This document shows, in pieces, positions 49,270-61,299 of a stretch of DNA of 64,000 bases (position 1 is the first letter of the stretch; each line of letters opens with the position of its first letter). Source of the stretch: Solea solea (Eukaryota > Chordata > Actinopteri > Pleuronectiformes > Soleidae); contig NC_081139.1 in NCBI RefSeq assembly GCF_958295425.1, positions 28,957,697 through 29,021,696 on the forward strand, in the 5' to 3' direction. The notes beneath the pieces are model-generated. The model ran no database searches. It had not been told where the DNA came from and worked only from the letters and a program-made list of their open reading frames with translations. Position numbers and translations under genes: made by a program.

Positions 49270-50030
49270 ATTCATTATCAGACATGCAGGACAAGCTAAC
49301 TTCTTTAAGTATTAGTTAGCTTACCACTTATATGTTTCATTATTCACTCACAACTTATGAAACATGCAGGAAAAGTATTAGAGTAGTAGTAGTAAGTAAA
49401 GTAGTAAAAGAAATACCTTGGCTAACTGAATAGCTGAAGTGTAATATGTTAGCAAATGTTATTAGCCTCTCATTTTTCAAGATGCAGGCAAAAGTTTTAG
49501 CCTCGTGACTTATGATAAATACAGAAAGAGCTCACAAATACTTTTAGCCAAAGTTTTAGTAAACTTCTCACTTGCGTGTTTCATTCACCTGTAACTTATG
49601 ACACTTAAAGCAAGAAGTTACCGAATGGTTTGGCTAACTAGACTGGTTAGCACTGTAGGGCACAAGAGACTGAGAGAATCATGAGCATTTTCTTCTAGAT
49701 TTAAGGCACATTACACTCTGAAAGTGGCAGATTATTTGACTCAAAACACCAAAATTAAAATGAACTAAAGAATATTTGGCGTATATAGTAGGGCTGTTTT
49801 TGCAGTGCACTTTTACAGGAAGTCACCATAAACATAGTGGCCAGTGCAGGGGCAACAATGGCTATAAATAGTTGTTTTTTTCTTCTTCTATTTTAAAGGA
49901 AAATAGATGATAATAAATAGAAACATGATGCAAAAGCCAAAGCCCACAGGATGCACAGGACACCAATAACACATCAATAACTCCAGTGCAACATCAAGGA
50001 TCTGTTACCACTTTGGAGAGTCCGTTTTAG
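49270..50030. other. Gene-less stretch with loosely repeated 'GCTAACT/TTTAGCC' motifs
   Basis: TTAGCCAAAGTTTTAGT with AACTTATGA-like motifs recurs near 49083, 49340 and 49545, suggesting an old tandem duplication of about 200 bp. No exon. Confidence 0.35.
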
Positions 50031-50039
50031 CCTGGCTGA

Positions 50040-50405
50040 CACACACACACACACTCACACACACACACACACGCACACACACACGGCCCGGGCAGCTGAG
50101 AGGAAAGAGAAATGCCAAGGGGAGCAGTGTGTGAGAGTGTATGACAGTGGATCAATAGTTGTGTTTGTGGCGTCGCTCCCGCGGGAGTAAAGCAGTATAT
50201 GAAAAGCTGCCGCTGATGGCTGAAGGACCTCTCAGAACATTCCCTGTGTGTTTAGCCCAGAGTCAAGGTTAACCCCGGCACAAAGACGCCACAAAACCTC
50301 CGCCGCCTGCCTCCCCGGGGCTACACACACTCACACACACTCACACAGGCGACGGCTCACAGGGGCCTTTCTTCTTTCAGTGTGTGTGTGTGTGTGTGTG
50401 TGTGT
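50040..50405. repeat. (CA)n and (GT)n microsatellites around a GC-rich segment
   Basis: CA at 50040-50083 and GT at 50380-50406. 50085-50330 between them is complex and unique. Confidence 0.85.
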
Positions 50406-50549
50406 GCGTCATGGCAACAAAATCCTCATATACCGTGATGGAGCCACAGGCCTCGACAGAAGAGACTCTTTTTCATATATTCTGCATGGTACAGGTATAT
50501 TGGTATCATTAGAATGTTATTGATACCTACTCTGATATTGATAATAAGT

Positions 50550-51100
50550 GCTGATGTGATTAATGTTAATTGACTGTACTGTCATTTCTTTTTAAACCCT
50601 TTATCTCTGGGCTATTTGTAAGGTTTACTTTGCCTATAAATACTTTTTATAGACTTCTAATAATAATTATTATACATAAGATTTATAATACTTCTTATAA
50701 TATCTGCAATGTTCACTTTTGCACTTATGACATGGTCACAATGACATGGGGAAGTATGGGACATTGGTGTTGTCGCTTCCTGTGCACAAGGCACGGAAGT
50801 ACACCAGGGTCTTCAGAGTAAACTTTACTCTAATAGCGACAGTGGCAATGTTTGTCTAGATGATTATTGATTGGATGATGAACCTGTAGCATTTCAACAC
50901 CCTTCTTGACACCAATAATTAAATGAAAGATTACAGCGGGTCAGACTTGCAGTGAAAATAACGCAGTAAGGGATTACACAGCGTCACAGCTACAGCAGCG
51001 TGTTTCCATACAGTAGTTAATGCTCCTGTTGTAAATAAAGTAAAGAATAAGGAGGAGGAGGCGGAGTGTAATTGTGAGCTTAAGCAGAGTTAACCTTGAT
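50550..51100. other. Gene-less stretch, nothing specific seen
   Basis: AT-rich unique DNA. Confidence 0.5.
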
Positions 51101-51660
51101 GATTTATCCAGACATCATCTCCACCCTAACACCTCTTTATTGCTTTTACTAGCATTAAACAGCCCCTCAGAGAGAGAGGGGCAATAACCGCGGGGCTGTA
51201 ACACTGTTAAATCATGCATCTAAAGCACTTCCCTGCGCCCAGGGTGACGTGAGGAAACGCACACAGGGCCGCACAAATACACGGAACACGGCTGAAGGTT
51301 GGAGGCATGAAAGGAGTCAATCACACGACGATTCCTCATTCAGCTGATTCTCCGCAGACAAAGGTTTCCTGTTGTTGTTGATAATAGCGACGAGGAGGAA
51401 ATGGGAAGCTTGTCACGCGATGATCGCACGCTCTGTCGAGCTGCTCTCGAGACGTCTGCGTTCCTTCACGTCAGCCGTCCTCTCCCCGCGCGCGCGGCCC
51501 GTAACTCGCCGCGATGTGCCGTGACAGGCCGTCATCGCCGCGGAGGACTGATGGAATACTAATCAGCGAGTCGCCGCCTGAATTATTCATGCATCTTAAT
51601 TAGGAGAGCGATTTCCCATTAGGCTTTTAAATGTGACTGAGGAGTTGGGCTCCTTTTGTG
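51100..51660. promoter_or_regulatory. CpG-rich complex block, candidate conserved element
   Basis: 51410-51560 has a local CpG cluster (CCCCGCGCGCGCGGCCCG at 51486-51503 and CGCCGCGATGTGCCGTGAC). It is followed by GAATTATTCATGCATCTTAA and TTAGGAGAGCGATTTCCCAT, a homeodomain-motif-rich AT block. No ORF. Could be a CpG island or an enhancer; untested. Confidence 0.4.
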
Positions 51661-51717
51661 TGTGTGTGTGTGGAAACAGACAAGCAAACACACACACGTG
51701 CTGCTGTACTGTATAGA

Positions 51718-51840
51718 CTCATGGTTCTTAAACCGGGGGACGTGTACCACTAGTGGTACATGAGCTTCTGCCGATGGTACATAGAGGAAAATCAGAAAAC
51801 ACTGCTCTACTGTGTAAAGCAGGGATAGGATTCAATACTG
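51718..51840 (+). repeat. Dispersed repeat 'GTTCTCAAACTGTGGTACG' copy 2
   Basis: CATGGTTCTTAAACCGGGGG, TACCACTAGTGGTACATGAG and GAAAATCAGAAAACACTGC parallel the copy at 3745-3860. Confidence 0.65.
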
Positions 51841-51885
51841 CTCTGCACGCGTGGGTTCGAGTCCCATCCTCATCGGTGAAAGTGA
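51841..51885 (+). mobile_element. Fragment of a tRNA-derived SINE or tRNA-like sequence (box B only)
   Basis: GGGTTCGAGTCCCATCCTCA at 51852-51871 is a perfect RNA polymerase III box B (GGTTCGANTCC). No matching box A or cloverleaf was found upstream. Confidence 0.5.
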
Positions 51886-52176
51886 TGTTATGTCTTTGAA
51901 ATCATGCACAGAGCATGAGATAAAATGTAATCCAAGACTCCTACATCGCCATGCACAGACATGTTAGCTGAGTCATGTTATGGGCTGTTTATTTGTTACA
52001 CAGGTGGAGAATTATGTCTTTGAAATGACTCAGCACAAATGTGTTGATAACAGCTTCATACGTTCATCAGTGAGAGTTTTTGATGTCCCTAGTTTATACC
52101 AGGGTATGTGATCAGAGTGGAGCTGAGGAAGTTTGACCCGAGTGCCAAGAAAATGAAACAAATAACCAAAAATGTT

Positions 52177-52215
52177 ATTATTATTATTAATAATAATAAT
52201 AATAATAATAATAAC
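52177..52215. repeat. (ATT/AAT)n microsatellite
   Basis: ATT units switch to AAT units, making the region partly self-complementary. Confidence 0.9.
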
Positions 52216-52271
52216 AATGATAATAATAATTATCTCACTCTGTGAAGCATATGCGAGGAAGAGGATGATGA

Positions 52272-52445
52272 GCTCCATTGACTCCCAGAGAAGCTGAACT
52301 TCCGTGGAAGGGACGTTTTTGCTGTTTTTGTCAGAGTCTGCTACGGGAATACGAAAATCACGTAAGACGGACCGTCGTCTGTGATAAACGGCTGATTCTG
52401 ATCGAACTATGGAACTATGGAGACACGTTCTAATGGCGTTCTAGT
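52272..52445 (+). repeat. Dispersed repeat 'CTGCTACGGGAATACG' copy 1
   Basis: TCCATTGACTCCCAGAGAAG, CTGCTACGGGAATACGAAAA and TCACGTAAGACG are shared in order with 53770-53948. Confidence 0.8.
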
Positions 52446-52799
52446 GCCTGTTCAAGGTTGTTTCCATGACGATAAGGCCTTAACTTCTGCCAAAAAAAGT
52501 TACACACTGGAATCTCCTACTTAAAGTTACATAATCAAGATCAAGTTCTGAGAATTTTGCACTTCCCAGAACTTTTCCTTCTTTTAAAGCACCTGAATAA
52601 TTACCAGCAGCTGCTTCAGGAGACACACGAGTGCTGCCGCCCCGCTAAAGGGTTCACTAATGAACTAATGTGCTACAGCGAGGACGGGCAGACGAGCCGC
52701 TGCCAGGGCGTGAAGCTCCTCTCCGTCTCCGCGCTCTTTGTGCCGAGGCAGGGAGCGATCGCCGGCTCGGGGCCACAGACACATCCATCTGCTGCAGTT

Positions 52800-53240
52800 T
52801 AGCGGGGAAAATTAGGCGCTCAATGTAGCATGTTTGTTTAAGTAATTGGGCGGTAATTAATAACCTGAAAATATAATAATGTGCTCGGCAGCAGCTCTTC
52901 TTGTGCAAACCATTTAGGGGGAAATGTAGCGGCGGCTGCTGCCAAGTGAGCGTGCGTCGCGTCGCTAATATCACGGTGCAGCTGCTGTATGCATATGAAA
53001 GAGGGAGATAAATTGGAGTGGCAGCAGACGGGGGGAGGAATTACATTTATCATAGGTGAGGCACAGAGGAGCTGCTCCACGCGACAAGCGACTCAACCCA
53101 CACACTTGGCCGTGGACACTTTTTGGCCGCGGACACGTTTTGGCCGCGGACGCTGCGGCGATGTCTCCCATAACCACAGAGTGAGGACGGCAGTGAAACT
53201 GGAGCCTGAGGATTAGTGCCGACATTAAAGCCGGCCTCTA
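52800..53240. promoter_or_regulatory. Complex block, candidate conserved element
   Basis: TTTAAGTAATTGGGCGGTAA, TTAATAACCTGAAAATATAA near 52840-52875 and CGGCGGCTGCTGCC near 52931. A short TTGGCCGCGGACAC triplication lies at 53105-53155. Confidence 0.35.
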
Positions 53241-53769
53241 ATTACGCTGTTCTGAGATTGTTTTTCATAAATATTTGATGAAATGTCATCTGCTGCTCTG
53301 AGGTATCACAGTGTGTGTGTGTGTGTGAGACAAGGCTTAGCTTTCACACTCACACACTCACACACACATACACACTGAACAATACACGTAGCTTTATGGT
53401 TTCTTTGTCCTTCCTTTAGCAACTTCCTGTCCACAGTTTTTGAGGAGTCAATCTGAATATTTTGTCGTGGGTCAGCGATCACATAAGTGTGTTCTCATTC
53501 AGTTTGGTAAGAATTGACTCACTGATTTCAGGTATTTGGACATAAACCAACAAATAGAACAAGGAAACGCAATAATTGTGTAAAACTGAAATGCAAATAC
53601 TAGTGCTTTTTATTTACGGTGAATATGTACAAATGAAAATGGACTTAACGAGCAGTTGTTTGTCTACAGACTTCCCTTGCAACGCTGTCAATCAAAACCT
53701 GGCTCCGCCTTTTACACAGTTCCTCCAATCATCACGCAGAAGGCCATCGTTCAGCAGAAGGCCCCACCC

Positions 53770-53948
53770 ACTGCTCCATTGACTCCCAGTGAAGCCGAGC
53801 TTCTGTGGAAGTGACGGGTATTTTTCCCGATCGCCGTCAAGCTTTTGGTGGTTTTAATGCGTAAGGCTGCTACGGGAATACGAAAATCACGTAAGACGAA
53901 ACGCCACCTGCGATAAGCGGTGGATTCTGAGCCGACTATAGTTGACAT
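53770..53948 (+). repeat. Dispersed repeat 'CTGCTACGGGAATACG' copy 2
   Basis: TCCATTGACTCCCAGTGAAG, GGCTGCTACGGGAATACGAA and CACGTAAGACGAAACG, parallel to 52272-52445 at 1.5 kb distance. Confidence 0.8.
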
Positions 53949-53949
53949 T

Positions 53950-54490
53950 TTAGAGGAAAATTAGCTTCTCTTACTGTCTGAGCGTAATCAACAGTGTACG
54001 CACAATCCCACACTGGCTCAGAATGTGAACACCTGAACAGATCAGGGTGAATTTTGTCATGTTTATGTGAAATGGTAACAGCTATAAGCAGGTTAGGCTA
54101 GCTATCTAAACAGATCCTGATCCAGAAAGTTCCTCTGGATCCAGTGGATCAAAATGTAAACATTTAAGGTACCAGTTTGTAAAACCCAGGTGACCTGTGT
54201 GTGATCTTGTTTAGACCCTGGTCTTATCTGGTTTTTAGATCCGTGCTCAGTGATTGATTGACTCACATGCAGATCTTTTATTACGTGCAGGTTTTTAAAA
54301 CCACGCGACCACATTCACTGATATCTTCAGTTTTACAGGTTGTTTTATTGGCAGCTGCTGCCACTGATTGTTCACGTTACAACAGCATGAGTAGAGCCTT
54401 GAGATTCACTCTAGCGTCTCCTGATTCTTCTCTATAAGTGTGAGCAGTCAAATGTAGGACGGAGGTTTGAACAGGGTCACCTTTACCTAG
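53950..54490. other. Gene-less stretch, nothing specific seen
   Basis: AT-rich unique DNA. Confidence 0.5.
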
Positions 54491-54492
54491 TT

Positions 54493-54738
54493 TAGGGCTG
54501 CAACTAACAATTATTTTCACAGTCAAAGAAAATATGCTGACCAGTGTTTATCAAACCTGGAAATGACGACGATCTCAAATATGTTGTTTTTGTTTTAAAT
54601 GATTTCTTTTTGTGGAGCAAAGAAACAAGAACATATTCACATTTAACAAGCTGAAAAATCACAGAAACTCAACTAGATTATCAAAATAGTTGACAATTAA
54701 TTTAGTAATTGATTAATCGAGTAATTGTTTCAGCCCTG
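54493..54738 (+). mobile_element. hAT-type MITE (TAGGGCTGCAAC family) copy 3, most complete
   Basis: TAGGGCTGCAAC at 54493 and GTTTCAGCCCTGA ending at 54739 are inverted ends. The interior holds ACATATTCACATTTAACAAG, ATTATCAAAATAGTTGACAA and AGTAATTGATTAATCGAGTA. Non-coding. Confidence 0.8.
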
Positions 54739-54971
54739 ATATAGATGACAAGCCAAGCTGCCATTTCTAAAACACCAGTTTTTATTTTATCATAATAAGC
54801 CATTTCCAAGAAATATGTTTGATAAATGACTGACAGAAAAAGTCTGACTTCTCTAAAACACTTCCAAATGAACCGAGATATAAATCATCTCTATATAAAC
54901 CTCTAAATAACTATATTTATCCTTTCACGAACATGATCCTGAAACTTCCCAAACGTTGAGCGGCAGAACTC

Positions 54972-54972
<1 letters not shown>

Positions 54973-54997
<25 letters not shown>
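54973..54997. repeat. (GA)n microsatellite
   Basis: About twelve GA units. Confidence 0.85.
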
Positions 54998-54999
<2 letters not shown>

Positions 55000-55002
<3 letters not shown>

Positions 55003-56040
55003 TGTCATTTCCTGTGACGATATCAGAATCTGTCGATACGCACTGTAAAATATTTAAAGCGATCCGCTCGACCGTGTTCTGGTCGTCAGTGATACCGCTC
55101 GTAAATTGCTTGTATTGACACAGAAGTCTTGTCAGTCAATCAGACCTCGGGGCTATTCTGTTGCTCCCCCGGGGCTTTTCACACAGAGACACACATGATG
55201 CAGTTGTTAGATACATCGTAAACAGCTGAACAGAAGATCAATAGGACAATGATAAGTGACGTGGGGGCTCTTATTTTTGCACTTTTTCAGACAAATTATT
55301 TTACCTTTCCTTTAAAGCAATGTTTTTTGTTTTTTTTTAAATTTACAAGTGATGGACGAGTTTGTTGAAGCGCTGACTCATATTCACCACTAACGTGTCA
55401 TTAGTCAGCTTTTTCTGACAGAAAACTGAAGAAAACTGAAGAAACTTCTCTGCATCAAAGTCCATAGAGAAAATCCTGTTTTTTGGCTCGCAGACGCACA
55501 GGAGCTGCTGGTCGACTGCTGCCTCGTGTGGTCAGTTTGTGTCACTTCAGTTCATCTAAATGGAAGATTTCAAACACTGAACTCATAAAAAAACATTTAT
55601 GTAATCATTGGACGAATCGCTGATTTTCTCTCTGGGCTTTGGTGTGTGGGGGAGTGAGTGACACAAACACCATATTCCAGCTGGAAAAGTCTGTGCAGCA
55701 ATGAGGAAAATTAAATTAAAACATACATATTAAGCTTCCATAGACTTATAAGCAGGCATACACTGTCATTTATTAGGTGTGCCTTTTGTTAAGTGGCTAA
55801 AAGCCAAATTAGGATAAAAGACGGAACCTTGTGTTCATCTGTAAAACAGTTAATTTGCAGTTTACAGCATATTTAAGAGGTTTCTGCATCACGTCGCCTG
55901 GTATCATTAAACATTTAGCTTTTCTTTAAAGGGTTTTCTTCTTTCATCCACATGTAAACACACATTTATGTCACTGGAAAAAACTCTGGGTTTACTGTTT
56001 ACTGTGTGTGGATGAGGAAAAACGGCGTTTCTGCCTTCAT
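55000..56040. other. Gene-less stretch, nothing specific seen
   Basis: Unique AT-rich DNA; GAAAACTGAAGAAAACTGAAG short duplication near 55422. Confidence 0.5.
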
Positions 56041-56044
56041 GAAT

Positions 56045-56073
56045 AATGAATGAATGAATGAATGAATGAATGC
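56045..56073. repeat. (GAAT)n microsatellite
   Basis: Seven tetranucleotides. Confidence 0.85.
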
Positions 56074-56284
56074 CGCTAAAGGAGCATTCTGGTTACGAAA
56101 CAAATTTAACTTCGTCCACTCAGTGTTGTGATACAACAAAGCACAAACACTTCATTAATGTACTTGAGTACAACATTCACATATCTGTACTTGTACTTAA
56201 ATAAAATCAGAAGAGAAGCGTTGGTATTATGGTCTGTATTCATATGAAGCTTTTCTAGTCTTGATGAGCAGCTTTTACGCGACA

Positions 56285-56404
56285 GGTTTCTCCCATTCAC
56301 ACGCAGCAACATGGGGTTAAGTGTCTTTGCTCAAGGACACATAGGAAGGAATTGAACCCACAACCTTCCAGTTGAAAGACAACTCGCCCTACCACTGAGC
56401 CACC
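56285..56404 (-). mobile_element. tRNA-derived SINE, minus strand
   Basis: On the minus strand it reads GGTGGCTCAGTGGTAGGGCG (box A), then AAGGTTGTGGGTTCAATTCC (box B), and TCCTTGAGCAAAGACACTTA. These are a common fish tRNA-SINE layout (recalled). Both promoter boxes are present. Confidence 0.8.
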
Positions 56405-56580
56405 ATAAAATACTTTTACTTCTAAAACTTAAGTACATTTTAAATCAGAAAATGACTTTAGATACTTAAGTATAGTAAATGTCTTAAACTTTAAGACTTT
56501 TACTTAAGTATGATTATAAAAAAAGTGACTTTAACATTTTCTGGTAACACACTTACCGTACTTTTACTCTCAGTATCACC
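56405..56580. repeat. Degenerate 'TACTTAAGTA' repeat block
   Basis: ACTTAAGTACATTTTAAA, ATACTTAAGTATAGTAAATG and TTTACTTAAGTATGATTA recur; each core is palindromic. Confidence 0.6.
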
Positions 56581-56899
56581 TTTAATGTACGTTAAACGAG
56601 ACTGTGCACGATCACCCAAACACGGCGCCAGGTTTGGAATCTCCTGATCAAAGTCGTCTTTCCACGAGAAGCAGAGACAATTGTCACCGTTTGTCTCGTT
56701 ACAGAACTTGACAGGGTTTCAATGCTAAGAAACTTCCTCTGTCTGACCTGAGACGAGGTCACATCAGCCTCTGCTCATATAACAGGTGTGTGAAGCATTA
56801 TTCAGCTCTCTCTCTCTCGGCGTGTGACCTTCTCCTCCCTCCTGAGGCGCTTCTCATTCACAACCTGTTCCTGGATCATTTGATAAATCTAAATAAACA

Positions 56900-57240
56900 C
56901 AATCTCTATCAAACCAAAACAACCCCCCCCAACCCACCACCACCATCACCTCCTCCCCGAGCGGATACCTCGGCAGCTGCCGGTGAGGGGGGGGGGGGGC
57001 TCTTCGGGATCGTTGCCTACATTAGTGAGCGCCGGCGTGAAGTTTGTCAGTCGTCCTTGGGAAGCGCTGGATCCAGGTGGAGGAAGGCAGGAGGGATCTC
57101 CCAGCTCACTGCTGCCACCAACACAGCTAATTGACAGCTGTTTTCCCTGCTGGAGAGGGGAAAGTCTTATTTTGCCGCTCTCTCACCGCAGTGAAGTGAC
57201 TCATGAAGAGCGGCGGGCGACGCCGAGACGTTAATCCATA
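56900..57240. promoter_or_regulatory. GC-rich complex block, candidate regulatory element
   Basis: CCGAGCGGATACCTCGGCAG, a 12-G run near 56987-56998, GAGCGCCGGCGTGAAG and GAGCGGCGGGCGACGCCGAG. No ORF with a domain. Confidence 0.3.
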
Positions 57241-57584
57241 AACTGTGCTGTCCATCAAACGCAGTTTACAAAGTAACTTCAAGTGTTAAAAATTGTATTA
57301 TGACATGACGTTATCCTGGGAGCCGGAGCGAAACATTACGGTCTACGTAATCCGTCTTTAAGTCGAGACAAGACAAATAAAATCAGTTTCAGACGTCAAC
57401 TCTAAAAACTCACATGTTTAAAAAAAGTCTTCCTTAAACTTTTATGACAGGATTCACCTGGTTTTATTGTTCTAATCTACTATTTTACTGCATTTACTGC
57501 TCTTAGTTTGACCTTTAACTGTTCATTTTTATTATTTTATTCCATGAAAGCACTTTATAACGTTGTTTATGAAAAGTGTTAACA

Positions 57585-57930
57585 TGAAAGGTCCAGTGTG
57601 CAACATTTTACAATGGTTTACTGGCAAAAAACGAACATTCGACCCATAAATGAGTATAATTGCTTTAAAATAAGAAATAAAAGTTTGGTTTTAGTGGAAA
57701 TAGAATAAGCCTTGACGTGTACTTCACAGAAACTGCCACTTTAAAGCAGAAGAAACCACAACACAATCAGGATCAGGTAAAATGAGGTAAACAAAGAGGG
57801 AAAAAACATCCTTTCTGGTCCTGAAAGGCCACCGTAGTTCACCAACACACTTGGACGTGTGAGCACAAGGAGTCCATCTGCGTTCTCTCCATTAGATGTC
57901 ACTAATTCTTACACAGCGGATCCTTAAGTT
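57585..57930 (+). repeat. Dispersed repeat 'GTCCAGTGTGCAACATTT'
   Basis: Starts AAAGGTCCAGTGTGCAACAT and contains CCATTAGATGTCACTAATTC near its end. It is related to 4463-4770 and 28440-28660. Confidence 0.5.
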
Positions 57931-58590
57931 AAAGCAGACAAACACAAACATAACCTGGTTTTTTTAAACTCCTCTGCTTTCGTTCATTTCTCGCCAGCAA
58001 AAGAGAGAAAAGACGACCAGAAAAGTAAAAAAGACAAGAAAAAAAATAACTCCTAGCTTCAGTTATAGCTATAAATACATATTCCTCTTTATTATTGTGA
58101 AGCAGAATAATAAATATCAACCAGTGTGAACGCTCGGGGAGTTTTTCCTGATTTAGTGTGAAATACTGATCCTCCTCATCGATCCAGACAGAATCATCAA
58201 TGGCAGCGCAGCTGATAAATATGTGTACTTCTCTCTTTCTGTGGAGCAGCCGAGACTCAAACTCAACCTGATACCACGCACAACAGGAAGGAAGTGCCTG
58301 AAGTGTCGGGGACAGGAAGCACAAACTATCTCTGTCATTCTGACCTTGGTGTCACTGTGACATGAAGGCAACATCATTAATGCTGTTATTTCACTCACTG
58401 TTAATTCAAGCTTCAGCCGTGACCGAGCTACAGTTTAATCTTGGGATGTGATGTAAAACTTCATTATCTGAATCTAAATAATTGCACTTAAAGAGATTAT
58501 TGACATAAACCTAAGAATATTACGTAGTACGTAATGCCTTAATGAGACACCACGATGCGATATATTACGATATTACGAAATACAATATAT
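57931..58590. other. Gene-less stretch, nothing specific seen
   Basis: AT-rich unique DNA; the 131-codon minus-strand frame at 57929-58324 has no recognisable domain. Confidence 0.45.
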
Positions 58591-58594
58591 ATCA

Positions 58595-58717
58595 TTCATT
58601 GCGATATAAAAAATGAAGAAAATGTTCACATTTAAGAAGCTGAAACGATCAGAAATCTTTGCTTTAATCATGAGGAAAGATTCAAACCCATTCATGGAGT
58701 CATTGTTTCAGCTCTAG
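58595..58717 (+). mobile_element. hAT-type MITE fragment (TAGGGCTGCAAC family) copy 4
   Basis: AATGTTCACATTTAAGAAGC and ATTGTTTCAGCTCTAGT match the 3' half of the family. Confidence 0.6.
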
Positions 58718-59039
58718 TCACAGAAACATTACTCACGTTACCAAAGAAAAGTTACAAAAACCACCTGCATTACAGAGAACATTTGGTAGTCTTCACAAAA
58801 CATGCCACTAATCTTATTATTCGTAAGATAGTACACCAAAAATACCACATAATCTTACAAATACATTACAGGTCCCAGAACAGTCGATAATGTTACCAGA
58901 AAATGACTTACGTCAACACACAGTGTGACTAAATGTACTGAAACAAAAACATCTCACGGAGAAGGGAAAATTGTACCAATTGTATCTTTAATGTGAGTTT
59001 TGGAAGTAGAGGCAAACTTTGTCTCCACGTTATCTTAAC

Positions 59040-59430
59040 AGAGGTGAATGGACAGAAGCAGGATGAAGGAAAATGCCTCCTCCTCCTCCTCCTCCTCCTC
59101 CTCCTCCTTGTTCCTAATCACACCTCTATTTGCATGGACAGCAGCAAGAATCAGTCTCAATAAGGCGGCGCTGGTTTGAAAGATGAGTTTTTAATCTGCG
59201 GCGGGAGATGAGTTTCTGACCCACTACCTGTTTGTTTCCATCGTTTCCTTCCCGTCGCACAGAAGTGACCTGTGGGTAAATGTGCAGCGGCAGGAGCGGC
59301 AGGAGCGGCGCTGGGCTCCATAAGTACTGTCATCGTGCATTCATTAATCTCCCCCGTATCTGACACGCCGCCGAAAATGGATGTTGGCGAAAAAAAGGGG
59401 CGGCTTGTCTCGGCGGGTGAGACTCTCAAA
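59040..59430. promoter_or_regulatory. Complex block, candidate conserved element
   Basis: After (CTC)n at 59077-59107 come CACCTCTATTTGCATGGACA (octamer-like ATTTGCAT at 59128-59135), AAGGCGGCGCTGGTTTG, GTGCATTCATTAATCTCCCC and GACACGCCGCCGAAAATGG. Unique, high complexity. Confidence 0.35.
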
Positions 59431-59479
59431 CAGGCAATCAGACGTGCTGACAGCCAGTGTCATCCACTCTGTGTGTCTG

Positions 59480-59482
59480 TGT

Positions 59483-59515
<33 letters not shown>
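59480..59515. repeat. (GT)n microsatellite
   Basis: GT with CT interruptions. Confidence 0.85.
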
Positions 59516-59516
<1 letters not shown>

Positions 59517-59579
59517 TCTTCTCCCATTACCCCCTATTGACCCATAAAATGGAGGATTTTACAAGAGGAAGTGTCTGAA

Positions 59580-60655
59580 ATACCCTTTTGGATGTAGATA
59601 ATGTTTTCATCTGTGGGACTGTGGTCCACCTTTCATCTGTACAGTCACACATTAACGCACTGTGGTATAATCCTAATCTGCTCGTCCCGTAAATATGTAC
59701 AAGAGCGACCTTCAGCGTTTAAAATGGCTCCTGCAGTCCCAGTGGAATACGTAAATATAGCGTCTCACACGTTAAACTGAGTTGATATAGAGCTCCGGAC
59801 GTCACAAGGCAGAGGTCATTGCACACTTTAACCCTCTTGTGACAAAAATGTCCATGTGATACATATCACAACACCTGACAGACTGAAAATATCTGTAAAC
59901 AGGTGGAGAGGACATTATTCCAGACCTGCGGTATCCTAACTAGAGACAAAAGAAAACACAATTCAAAAGACGTATCTAATGAGTTAAATAATAATTGTCA
60001 AAAAAACAGTTCCTAAGCCAGCAGTTAAATTCAGTAGGAAATTCTGAGCTCTTCACCTCCGACAACAATGATGCTGCTAAACAATAATCATGTCATATCT
60101 TAATACATAAACCACATTTTTAAGTGCTAAATGACTCATTTCTCGCCTCAAATGAGCTTAAAAGTGTGTTCTGCGACACAGAGAAAGTTACATTTCTAGT
60201 TTTTACTCCTAATTACGTGTTTGCTCCATAGAACATACATTACGTAGACGCCTTATAATCAGAAGAAATACTCTCTAAGTCCCGCCTCTGAGATCCACAG
60301 GGAAATTGCGCCAGCGTTTATGCCAGCGTTAATAGTCCTAATAGCACACATATCCACTTTTTAAAAAAAAATGACAAATTGATTATTTATTATTGACAAT
60401 TATTCATCAAAAACCTCCTGATTAACGTCTCTTCATCTTAGGCGGGAAACAAATGCACTATCTGTTCAAGCTAGTGTTGTTGTCACTGGGTTGGTGTCGC
60501 GTAACAGACGCGCAGTGTAAAGTCAAATGTAAATAACTGCTGCGTTAACGAGTCCATGATTTACAGAGTTAACGTCTGTTTCCGCTCACTGTGGTCATAA
60601 CATCTATCCACCATCTTCACTTCAGGATGAAAACATATTGCCTGATGTATGTGTT
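59580..60655. other. Gene-less stretch, nothing specific seen
   Basis: Unique AT-rich DNA. CTTGTGACAAAAATGTCCA near 59834 echoes the transposon end at 44348. Confidence 0.4.
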
Positions 60656-60659
60656 GTCT

Positions 60660-60790
60660 AGTACCATGGTTCTCAAACGGTGGTGATTGTACTACCAGTG
60701 TTACGCGAGCTTCCTCTGGTGGAACTCAGAAATCCTCTTCTACTGTATTTATCAGAGTATGTGATCGGAGTGGAGATAACGTTGGTGATA
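60660..60790 (+). repeat. Dispersed repeat 'GTTCTCAAACTGTGGTACG' copy 3
   Basis: CATGGTTCTCAAACGGTGGT, GTTACGCGAGCTTCCTCTGG and GTATGTGATCGGAGTGGAG parallel 3745-3860. Confidence 0.7.
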
Positions 60791-61222
60791 ATGGAGAGTG
60801 ATTTCCTCAGGTCGTACTTGGTTTAAAAAGTTTTAATGTTTAAAAGTTTAAACTGCGCCACTGTCGCAGCTTCACAGACGTTTAGACTCACAAATCAACT
60901 GGTCTCCGTGTAGTTTGTGGTCTGACCGACGAGACTCTGCTGCAGTGAGCACAGCTTTTAATTTCAGCCGCGAGCCAAAAAAGAAAAGAAAAGAAAGTTC
61001 CAGCGTAAGCGGAGAAGCCTCTTCTCATGAATGTCTGCTCCAGCACAAACTCAGCGAGACTGTGTGCTCAGCAGAACAACAGCACATACACAAACACATA
61101 AGACTAACTAATGGTGGCTCATGCTGATGATGCTGCTGCTGCAGGATCACGAGCTTCAAGCTCAAGATCACTTTACCTCTTATATGGAATCTTCAAGCAT
61201 ATTAGACCACAAACAGCTTCTC

Positions 61223-61226
<4 letters not shown>

Positions 61227-61268
<42 letters not shown>

Positions 61269-61299
61269 ACACGCACACACACACACACGCACACACAGA
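61227..61299. repeat. (CA)n microsatellite
   Basis: About 35 CA units with CT and CG interruptions. Confidence 0.95.

Noticed and set aside
51852..51871. Possible tRNA gene from a perfect box B
   Set aside because: No box A at the right distance and no cloverleaf could be drawn; a SINE fragment is more likely.
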